A stretch of 49,039 bases of DNA, taken from contig JAFMDS010000010.1 of the NCBI GenBank assembly GCA_017857175.1, positions 1 to 49,039 of the forward strand. Direction: 5' to 3'. The stretch is from Candidatus Nanopelagicales bacterium. Lineage in GTDB: Bacteria; Actinomycetota; Actinomycetes; S36-B12. Positions 10,701-18,742 of the stretch are shown piece by piece. Positions within the stretch are counted from its first letter, which is position 1, and each line of letters starts with the position of its first letter. The notes below the pieces were generated by a model, which made no database searches, was not told where the DNA came from, and saw only the letters and a program-made list of their open reading frames with translations. Position numbers and translations under genes: made by a program.

Positions 10701-12500
10701 AAAGAGAGTATCGGGGCTATAGATTTCACCTTGAGGCAAAACAATGCCAAAGTCTAAAATCCAAGCGGTCGATTGATCTTTACGTTCAATTTCATAGGGA
10801 TGTTCGTCAAGCACATCAACGCCTAAGCGCTCCAGAATGGGCAAGATCCGCGTCAACGACATGGCAGCTCCCGCGCGAATAACCTTGAACCTCAGTTCAC
10901 GGGAATCCGTGACAAACGGGGCATACAGACTCAGCGCCAAGGAATCCGGCTGCAGCACCTCGAGCGTTAACGTGTCAGCCACGCCAATAGTGGGATCAAA
11001 ATCTTCTTTGTACGACTCGGGAAAAGCATCCAAATAGGCAGGAATGAGATTCGTATCTCCTGATTCGACAAGCAGGGCTTGGTATTCATCCTGCCAACTT
11101 CGGGTTGCTTCAGCCAGCCTGCTTTCAAGCTCTTTGACGTCTATTTGAGGAATGTCCTCACCGGCCTCTACGTGCACCACATAGTGCAGTCGGGCGAGAA
11201 CCGATTCGGTGACACGTGCTGAGTAATCAACGCTGACTCCCCCAAATGTGTCACGCAAGATTGCCTCAAGGCGCAATCGCACCGTGGTCGTGTATCGATC
11301 CCTCGGGAAATAGACCAGGGCTGATATAAAACGACCATATGGGTCGTATCTCAGGTACAGCCTGGTTTGCCTGCGCTCCTGCAATGCAAGCACAGAGCGC
11401 GCAACATCTTCCAACTCGGGGATAGTTGCTTGAAATAATTCGTCTCTGGGGTACGTGTCAATGAACTGCTCTAGGTCCTTTGCACTATGCGAACCTTGAA
11501 CATAGTCAAGATCACGCTCTATTGTTCGGTACTTTTCGCGCAAGACTGGAATATCGGCCACGCTATCGGTATACGCCCTGGCGGCATATAGCCCTAAGAA
11601 TCTTCTCTCTCCGATGACATCGCCGCTTGCATCAAATGTCTTTACCCCGACGTAGTCAAGATAGGCAGGTCGGTGGACAGTTGAACGGGAATTCGCTTTG
11701 CTCAGCACAAGCAATTCTTTGTCCCGCGCTTTGGCCCGTACAGCGGGAGTCAAAATACCAAAACTTTTCGATGGAACCTTGTTTTCTGCTGAATCACGCA
11801 ATATGCCAAGTCCCGTTTGCGGAATCGGTTCCAGAGCATCTTCACCCTCAACCATGATCAAGCGATACTCGCGGTACCCGATGAAAGTGAAGCTGTCTTG
11901 TGTTAACCAGTCCAAAAGTGACACGGCCTCATCCAATTCGGCAGTGTTGATCCCTTGTGGTGCATGACGACGCAGGTCTCCGGATATCTCCACCGCTTTT
12001 GTGCGCATGGCCGCCCAGTCTTCGACTGCTTTCTTTACATCGGAAAGCACATTCTTAACACCGTTAACTAGCGTGGATAGGTCATCTGTGACGAAGTCTC
12101 TATCCACGTGGATATGCATCCACGATTCGGCGATCATCCCGGAACGAATTTCGTCAACGTCCAGATCATGAACCTGCGTCAGCACTCCACCCACCCTCGA
12201 TACGGCAAGTTGAGGATGCGCAACGAGTTGAATATCTCGCCCTTGGCGAGAGAGCTCCGCGGTCACCGAATCCACCAGGAACGGCATGTCATCGGTGACT
12301 ATTTCAACGACCGAATAATGGGCTGATTCAGGAGTCCAAGCCCTGACCTTGACTTCGCCGACCATGCGTACGGTGGCCCAGTCAATAAGATCAGCAGTTA
12401 CTTCTGGGTCGGAAAGTGCGAATTCCACACCGCGATACAGTCTTCGGAGGACTATCGCCAGAGTCGATTGATCCGGGGATTGTTCAACATCCGTGCTCAC
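7770..12500 (-). CDS. gdh: NAD-specific glutamate dehydrogenase, large (~1600 aa) type
   Basis: ORF 7770..12608; probable GTG start at 12500 ([24 protein letters not shown]). Contains [61 protein letters not shown] and [18 protein letters not shown] characteristic of NAD-GDH. Confidence 0.95.
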   Translation of the reverse strand: [1576 protein letters not shown]

Positions 12501-12578
12501 TCCCCTACGGTAGTACCCAATCAGGCGAATTTTTCTCCCCTCACCAAATCCCGCCCAGTAATCAGGAGTGGAACCACC

Positions 12579-13073
12579 ATGGCAACAGACTTCACCCATA
12601 CCCAGCACTTTCCAGCGCCCCCCGAGGCCCTCATGAGCCTTTTGGCCACCGAGGAATTCATCATTTCCAAATGTGAGGCAACAGGTTCGCTTTCTGCCGA
12701 GGCTCGAATCGATGGCATGCTCCCCGGACCCATCACATTGATCAGCATCAGAGTGCTACCAGCAGATCTCCCAGCACCTGCCAAATCACTGGTCGGTGAA
12801 ACCATCACTGTCACAGAGACCCAAAATTGGTCCGAAGCGGATTCAACTGGTCATCGAACGGCCACCGTGAGCGTTGAATTCTCTGGTCCCATGAAGTTCG
12901 AGGGGCGCCTGCAACTTGACCGTGCCGGCGACAATGAATCGAGCATCACGACAACAGGAAAGTTCACCGCAAATGTGCCATTTATTGGTGGCAAAATTGA
13001 AAAAGTGGCGGCCGAACAAACTTCGCGGTACCTCAACGCCGAGGAGAAAGTTGCTCGTGAGCAATTGGGCTAA
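12579..13073 (+). CDS. DUF2505-family protein (START/SRPBCC-like, actinobacterial)
   Basis: MATDFTHTQHFPAPPEALMSLLATEEFIISKCEATGSLSAEARIDG...PFIGGKIEKVAAEQTSRYLNAEEKVAREQLG; ATG 12579 divergent from gdh. Confidence 0.75.
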   Translation: MATDFTHTQHFPAPPEALMSLLATEEFIISKCEATGSLSAEARIDGMLPGPITLISIRVLPADLPAPAKSLVGETITVTETQNWSEADSTGHRTATVSVEFSGPMKFEGRLQLDRAGDNESSITTTGKFTANVPFIGGKIEKVAAEQTSRYLNAEEKVAREQLG

Positions 13074-13074
13074 A

Positions 13075-14043
13075 TCAGCTGCTTTCCCATGTCGCGAGAC
13101 TCGTGCGCAAAGAAGTGGCTAACACATTGCGGCGACGTGAGGCGTCCATCAAATTTGCTCCAATCGCATTGAGGTCCTCAGGCGTGGGGCTAGCAAAAAA
13201 TACACGGGCACCATGGCTCTTGACCAAAGCAATTTCATCAACCGCGGTCTTGGTCACTTGACCTCGCCAACGCCGTTCTAATTTTGCCCCAATTCCAGAT
13301 GGATTATCTGATGCAGTTGCTGCCATCGGTGCCAAAACGTAGATTTCGTCGCATCCAGATTCCACCACCACGTCAACACTCGTCGCAGAAATTGCACCGC
13401 CGTCGACATAGGTGCGCCCATCAATGTGAATTGGGGTGAACCACCCGGGTATCGCGCACGATGCCATGACGGCATCCGCCAACGACACCACCGGCGAGCC
13501 TGATCGGCCGAAGACAATCCGTTTACCCGACTGATAATCCATAGCAACGATCCACAATTCTTTGCCACCTTCTGTTTCAACCCAGCCACCGAGTGGCGCC
13601 ACCGCATCCACCAAATGACCCACTCGCTCCAAACTCTTGCCACCTTCCGGCAACAGCCCCGAGAGCACGGCGGTTACAGGCATTCTGCCTCCCGACCCGA
13701 ATAAACCAGCTCGAAGTAGTCCCGGTGAACCGGGCAGCCATCGAAGGGGTGAACCGGGCCGATCCCCGCCTGTGGCTCGAACTGGATCCCAGCTGTATCC
13801 CATCAGCGGACCACTCATGACTTTTTCGCTGTTGTAGTGGGTGACCAGTTCTTCGGTACTCACACCACATGCCACCAATGCGGTCAATACGGACCCTGCA
13901 GAAGTCCCTACCAGTAGGTCGGCCTCAGCAGCCCGAAACCCGAACGTCTCTTCAAGTGCCTTAAGGGCACCAACTGCCCACGTTCCACCTAAAACGCCGC
14001 CGCCACCAACAACAATGGCGCGCTTAACTTTGTGTTGCTCCAA
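13075..14043 (-). CDS. Patatin-like phospholipase family protein
   Basis: AIVVGGGGVLGGTWAVGALKAL (G-rich oxyanion loop), GTSAGS nucleophile elbow, TYVDGGAISATSVDVV (DGG). Likely TTG start abutting the upstream gene's stop. Confidence 0.88.
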   Translation of the reverse strand: MEQHKVKRAIVVGGGGVLGGTWAVGALKALEETFGFRAAEADLLVGTSAGSVLTALVACGVSTEELVTHYNSEKVMSGPLMGYSWDPVRATGGDRPGSPLRWLPGSPGLLRAGLFGSGGRMPVTAVLSGLLPEGGKSLERVGHLVDAVAPLGGWVETEGGKELWIVAMDYQSGKRIVFGRSGSPVVSLADAVMASCAIPGWFTPIHIDGRTYVDGGAISATSVDVVVESGCDEIYVLAPMAATASDNPSGIGAKLERRWRGQVTKTAVDEIALVKSHGARVFFASPTPEDLNAIGANLMDASRRRNVLATSLRTSLATWESS

Positions 14044-15531
14044 TTATGAATTCACCACGCGCAATTGAGGTCCCTGTCGGAATCGTCGCTGTTTGAGAGC
14101 CGCGGTGAGTCCAACGAGGGATTCTTCAAAGCCGCGAGAGATTCGATCAAGGTCACGGACCGCATCCCGGTCAGACATGAGACCGATATGGAGTGCGCCG
14201 TCATAACTTGTCAGCCCCAAACTCAATACTTGACCCGGTACAAGTGGGACACACGGATAGGTGGCAATCATGCGCGACCCTGCGGCATAAAGCGCATGTT
14301 GAGGACCTGGAACATTGGTCACGGTGATGTCGTAGGCCCTGCGAGACAGTGTCGATGCCACTCGAGCCCCTAATGCGTGCAAGGTCGCCGGGCCGAATCC
14401 GGCAATCTCAACCAGCGCGCCAGCGCCCATGAATTCGTTGCTGGGATCAAGTACCGCCATTTGCTCGGTAACCGATACCAGCCTGTCCACTGGATCAAAT
14501 TCACCCACCGGGAGATCAACCAAGTACGCGTTGATGTTTCTTCCCTGAGAGTCGAGGTCGACGTATTCACTGAGGCGCGAGCTAGTCAGTGCGTCATCCA
14601 TTGACACCGGCACGAGTGCCCTGAAACGTTCATGCAGGGCGCTGGCTGCATCATGTCGCATCAGCCACGTTCTCAGCGCTCCAGTCACTACCGTCAAAAT
14701 GACGTCGTTCAAGCTGGCCTCAATATTGATCTCTGCAGCTTCTCGCTTTAATGCTCTCAGCGATTCAAGTTCAAGGTCAACGGAACTGAATCTGCGTTGC
14801 GCCCCGAGCTTGGCTTTAAGTGGTGACTTTGCACCAAATCGAGCAAGAGACACGAGCCCACTTGCTGCCTCAAATGACGAAGTGACCACATTTGTCATGA
14901 TCGAGTGAACTCCCGACACCGCATCGCGCGCGGTATCAACGGCCATCTCCGCAGCCGCCGCAGGGTGGGTCAGCACTTCAGTGACGCTCGCGCTGACGAG
15001 TTCAATGGAACTGGGCTCCGGGTGCGGACGCCATGAGTCTGGCGGTCCTGCAGGTGCATGCTCTTGGGAATCGAGAATCACCTGCGAAATATCGAGTGCT
15101 GCCAGACCATCGACCAAGGCTTCATGGCTCTTGGTCACGATGGCAAGCCTGCCCTGCTCAAGGCCTTCGATCAGATACATCTCCCACAATGGCCTACTGC
15201 GATCCAGCGGTCGACTCATTAGTCGGGCCACGAGTTCATCCAGTTGAGCGGGTGATCCTGGTTTTGGCAAAGCCGAGCGTCGAACATGGAAGGACACGTC
15301 AAATGAGGTGTCGTCCACCCACATGGGCCGAAAAAAACCGAAAGGAACATCCTTGACCCGTTGCCTGTACCGAGGCACGAATGCCAGCCTCCGACGAATC
15401 AAATTCACCAGTTTTTCGTGGTCGAGCCCTCCCTCAGCCGGCTCAAAAATCGACACCGTTCCCACGTTGAGGGGCGCTTCTTCCGTCTCAATGTAGAGAA
15501 AAGAGGCATCGAGGCTACTCAGTCGTTCCAC
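14044..15531 (-). CDS. WS/DGAT/MGAT family wax ester synthase/diacylglycerol acyltransferase-like protein
   Basis: ORF 14044..15597, likely GTG start at 15531 (VERLSSLDASFLYIETEEAPLNVG) preceded by AGGAAG. Motifs LIEGLEQGRLAIVTKSHEALVDGLAALD, SLNDVILTVVTGALRTWL, VTNVPGPQHALYAAG. Confidence 0.9.
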   Translation of the reverse strand: MERLSSLDASFLYIETEEAPLNVGTVSIFEPAEGGLDHEKLVNLIRRRLAFVPRYRQRVKDVPFGFFRPMWVDDTSFDVSFHVRRSALPKPGSPAQLDELVARLMSRPLDRSRPLWEMYLIEGLEQGRLAIVTKSHEALVDGLAALDISQVILDSQEHAPAGPPDSWRPHPEPSSIELVSASVTEVLTHPAAAAEMAVDTARDAVSGVHSIMTNVVTSSFEAASGLVSLARFGAKSPLKAKLGAQRRFSSVDLELESLRALKREAAEINIEASLNDVILTVVTGALRTWLMRHDAASALHERFRALVPVSMDDALTSSRLSEYVDLDSQGRNINAYLVDLPVGEFDPVDRLVSVTEQMAVLDPSNEFMGAGALVEIAGFGPATLHALGARVASTLSRRAYDITVTNVPGPQHALYAAGSRMIATYPCVPLVPGQVLSLGLTSYDGALHIGLMSDRDAVRDLDRISRGFEESLVGLTAALKQRRFRQGPQLRVVNS

Positions 15532-15665
15532 GACCACTTCCTTGATTGAGCTCTTTGGCTTTCGCACCAGATGGGAGTTGAGCACACACACGGGCATTCT
15601 TGCACGCCGCCACTGGGATTTGTCCCCTCCCGCGAAATTGTCCGCCTCTATGTCATGATTGGAGA

Positions 15666-16475
15666 ATGGACTTCCCTTCTAGTTTCTCGCGCGGCTCAGT
15701 GTTATCGCACTTATCGAGGCTGTCGCGCAAGACACCCATTGCCATCGTGGCGCTGCTTTCGGTGAGCCTGCTCATTGGAGGCGCAATTGGGTTAGCACGG
15801 GACACCTCTACCTCGAGTGCTGCAGCCATTGAGCCTTCCCCTGAGGCCACTCCAAACTCAACACCAGATTTAACCCCAGACTCAACCCCGGACTCAACCC
15901 CGGACTCAACCCCGGACTCAACCCCGGAGCCAAGTCCCTCAAACAGCGCCGCAAGCCCAGCGGACTCAAGCCCAGCAGTCATTCAGGTGGCATCTACCCG
16001 CCAGAAGCCCAAAGCACCCAAGCCAGCCACACGTGAGCGCAAGGCGAAGAACATTCCTGCAATGCCGCTGGATGAAAACACCGGTCGGCGAATCGTTTAC
16101 GACAAAGCGCTCATGACCGTTTGGGCCATGGATGAAAACAATGAAGTCGTCTACCGCTTCCCCGTTGTTGGACGCTGGGATCGACCGGTTGCTGGGGAGT
16201 ACAAAGTATTTTCCCAATCACCTCGCAGTGGCAATCCGAATTCCAAAGTGACCTTCGATCACATGACCCGCTTCGCATTTGGCATGGATGGCAAGACGGC
16301 CATCGGATTCCACAGTATTCCCAAGTACTACGACGGCTCCATGATGCACGCCGAAGATCAACTGGGTCTACCCATTGCCACTGGCGGCTGCGTACGCATG
16401 GCGGCCCCTGATGCGAAAAAGCTTTATAAGTGGGCTGACGTTGGCGACACTGTCATTGTTTTGGAATCCCCGTAA
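15666..16475 (+). CDS. L,D-transpeptidase (YkuD domain), membrane-anchored with P/S/T/D-rich linker
   Basis: ORF 15600..16475, likely start ATG 15666 (MDFPSSFSRGSVL). TM segment, linker TPNSTPDLTPDSTPDSTPDSTPDSTPEPSPS, and GFHSIP...GLPIATGGCVRMAAPDAKKLYKWADVGDTVIVL. Confidence 0.88.
   Translation: MDFPSSFSRGSVLSHLSRLSRKTPIAIVALLSVSLLIGGAIGLARDTSTSSAAAIEPSPEATPNSTPDLTPDSTPDSTPDSTPDSTPEPSPSNSAASPADSSPAVIQVASTRQKPKAPKPATRERKAKNIPAMPLDENTGRRIVYDKALMTVWAMDENNEVVYRFPVVGRWDRPVAGEYKVFSQSPRSGNPNSKVTFDHMTRFAFGMDGKTAIGFHSIPKYYDGSMMHAEDQLGLPIATGGCVRMAAPDAKKLYKWADVGDTVIVLESP
15855..15930. repeat. 12-bp tandem repeat (ACTCAACCCCGG) encoding TPDS linker repeats
   Basis: gattta accccagactca accccggactca accccggactca accccggactca accccggagcca; encodes PDLTPDSTPDSTPDSTPDSTPEPS. 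Confidence 0.9.
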
Positions 16476-17663
16476 TTCACCTGCAACCAGCACGAGAGCG
16501 CGAAAAATTTTCGAGCCATTACTGACCTCGCTCATGGTGCTGGCCGTGCGCACCATGTGATCAACACATGAATCCTCAGGAACTGCAATCATGGAATAGG
16601 CAATTGCCAGCCGGTTGCAAACGTCATGAAATTCTTTGACCACCTGACCCGCCTTTGACCGTGGCATTCGGTTGAGAATCACCACTTTTCGCGCCTGCAC
16701 GATTGCGCTGGAAATTTCGCTGAAATCTTGAATCAGTCGCGCTGCGCCAACGGGATCGGGGCGCACCACAAGTGCAACCGTCGTTGCACTCGACAATGCC
16801 AGTCGTGCAATGCCATCTCGGTCTTGCCCAAAAGCCCGTGGAGAGCCGAACACTTCGTCGCTGACCAAACTCCCCCGAGGCGGCGAAATGTCTATGACTA
16901 CATGGTCAAAGTCTTGAGTCGCTTGATCAAGAACTCTCTGAAAAGCACGGGGTTGGACCTGCGACCAGCCTGATGGGCTTTGGAGTCCCGTTAAAATCCA
17001 GAAATTTTCCGAGATCTCACGATAGGTGGTGGCAAATGCCCGCTCATTGAGCGAATCCGCCTCGGCGTATCGACACGCGATCACCAGCCCGCTGATTTCA
17101 TCGACAATTCCCAATGCCGTGGCCAAAGACGGGGCACAAGTGTCTGCGTCAATGAGCAGAACTCGTTGCCCCGCACGCGCCATAGCCTCAGCCAGACCCA
17201 ATGCGATTGTTGATCGTCCTGTTGATCCAACAGGACTCCACATGCAGGTGATCTGAGCATTCGCCTTGCGAATCACATCTGCATCAACCATCTGCTGCAC
17301 AGATTGGTTACCGACTACGGCATCAAATTCCATGACGATGTCGTCGATATCGCGCAGAATATGTTCAGCGCCCCATGATTGGGCTATTCGAGCGTCGATG
17401 TCGTTCTCAACAATCACCGTTACGTGCCCAGCTTGTTGTTGAAGTCTCGACATAACTTCAAAACTCATGCGGGGCAACCGTGCACTCATAACGACAGGCA
17501 CACCCGGTGACACTGCACTCGCTGCCAAAAGTTCCACAGCATCAAGACAGCGGCGCCTAACTTCAATCTGAGCATCCCGCGCACTTACCAGCAACCGTGC
17601 CTCTGATTCCAAGCCAGCCAGCGCAAAAATCATTACGGTTTGTCTTTCCATGTCAATTCTCAT
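16368..17663 (-). CDS. CpaE/MinD/ParA-superfamily P-loop ATPase
   Basis: 431 aa; MWSPVGSTGRSTIALGLAEAMARAGQRVLLIDADTCAPSLATALGI, DHVVIDISPPRGSLVSDEVFG, VVILNRMPRSKAG. N-terminal receiver-like domain as in CpaE. Confidence 0.82.
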   Translation of the reverse strand: MRIDMERQTVMIFALAGLESEARLLVSARDAQIEVRRRCLDAVELLAASAVSPGVPVVMSARLPRMSFEVMSRLQQQAGHVTVIVENDIDARIAQSWGAEHILRDIDDIVMEFDAVVGNQSVQQMVDADVIRKANAQITCMWSPVGSTGRSTIALGLAEAMARAGQRVLLIDADTCAPSLATALGIVDEISGLVIACRYAEADSLNERAFATTYREISENFWILTGLQSPSGWSQVQPRAFQRVLDQATQDFDHVVIDISPPRGSLVSDEVFGSPRAFGQDRDGIARLALSSATTVALVVRPDPVGAARLIQDFSEISSAIVQARKVVILNRMPRSKAGQVVKEFHDVCNRLAIAYSMIAVPEDSCVDHMVRTASTMSEVSNGSKIFRALVLVAGELRGFQNNDSVANVSPLIKLFRIRGRHAYAAASGNG

Positions 17664-18391
17664 TTCAAGATTGTGCTATCCAACGGAACTTGCACTAGAT
17701 CAATGACTCCCGAGCGAACCGCTTTAACCAGGATCGCGACACTGTCCGTTGGCACTGCCAACACCACGCCAATATCACCACCTGTTCCAACTACGTCGCT
17801 GGCAATATTGAGCACTGTCACATTGGATAAAATTAACGATGCTCCTAACAACTCCGACGAATCAGAACCAAAGGATGCAGATACCCGCGATTCATCTGGG
17901 CTCGACCACACATCAACTTGATCACCTGAATTAAGTCCAACTGCAATGTGCAAAGGATCCATGGGGATGGTCATGATTCGATGTTGTGGTTCCAATTCGC
18001 GCCCCACCGCACTGGAAGGAATCAACTCCCCTGAACCCACGGCTCGGAGCATCACCCCACTAGGCCCTTCAAGACCCACCACATAACTGCCGTTGAGCCC
18101 GCGCGCAGGAACCACTACCGACTCAATTGTCGAATATGAACTGCCCACACTGCTACCCACCGCGAGGTCTTGAGTTGCTCTCCATACTGTGACGGTTTCC
18201 TCTCCAGATGCCATAACCCGAGCTCCAATGAACATTGAACCCAGCAGCAGACTGACTCCAAGCCAGAGTCTCAGGTCATTCCATCGCGAGGATTTAACGC
18301 GAGAAGCTGTGATTTTCTTTCCCCATTTCATGCGCATCCCTTTCTGCCAGCGGCGCATTCGAGCAAGAACACGACTATGCGCCAATTCCAC
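17660..18391 (-). CDS. SAF-domain protein, Flp pilus assembly CpaB/RcpC-like
   Basis: N-terminal TM then WRATQDLAVGSSVGSSYSTIESVVVPARGLNGSYVV...LRAVGSGELIPSSAVG...MTIPMDPLHIAVGLNSGDQVDVWSSP. Overlaps the CpaE-like start by 4 bp. True start may be one of several internal ATGs near 18331-18337. Confidence 0.8.
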   Translation of the reverse strand: MELAHSRVLARMRRWQKGMRMKWGKKITASRVKSSRWNDLRLWLGVSLLLGSMFIGARVMASGEETVTVWRATQDLAVGSSVGSSYSTIESVVVPARGLNGSYVVGLEGPSGVMLRAVGSGELIPSSAVGRELEPQHRIMTIPMDPLHIAVGLNSGDQVDVWSSPDESRVSASFGSDSSELLGASLILSNVTVLNIASDVVGTGGDIGVVLAVPTDSVAILVKAVRSGVIDLVQVPLDSTILK

Positions 18392-18406
18392 AGAAAAGGA
18401 AAATGG

Positions 18407-18415
18407 TTATCCACA
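18407..18415 (+). promoter_or_regulatory. Perfect DnaA-box-like 9-mer TTATCCACA in the cpaB-like/HTH divergent intergenic region
   Basis: aaatggTTATCCACAggcgg. Confidence 0.5.
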
Positions 18416-18465
18416 GGCGGCGAGGCGATGCTGCGCGGTCAAAAATGTTTTGGCACGATGTGCCC

Positions 18466-18699
18466 ATGCCCCGTTTCCTCACCTTGAGCGATGTCGCTGA
18501 AACGCTGAATATTTCAGCCGCTCAGGCCTACGCCCTCGTGCGCAATGGTGAACTCCCCGCAATAAAAATTGGTGGGCGCGGGCAGTGGCGCATCGAGGCC
18601 GATGTCCTCGAAACCTATATTTCACAGATGTATGAACAGACTCGCGACTTTGTCACGACTCACCCTTTTGGCAAAGATGAAGGCTCGCCTGTCGACTGA
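18466..18699 (+). CDS. Small helix-turn-helix DNA-binding protein (excisionase/BldC-like MerR-type wHTH)
   Basis: MPRFLTLSDVAETLNISAAQAYALVRNGELPAIKIGGRGQWRIEADVLETYISQMYEQTRDFV; start ATG 18466 within ORF 18403..18699. Confidence 0.85.
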   Translation: MPRFLTLSDVAETLNISAAQAYALVRNGELPAIKIGGRGQWRIEADVLETYISQMYEQTRDFVTTHPFGKDEGSPVD

Positions 18700-18742
18700 C
18701 GATTTGCCTCGATGAGCTGTTTCCCTTGATCAGCGTAAATTC

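Noticed and set aside
15855-15930. 12-bp tandem array considered as CRISPR or other non-coding array
   Set aside because: Contiguous in-frame repeats without spacers, encoding TPDS linker units.
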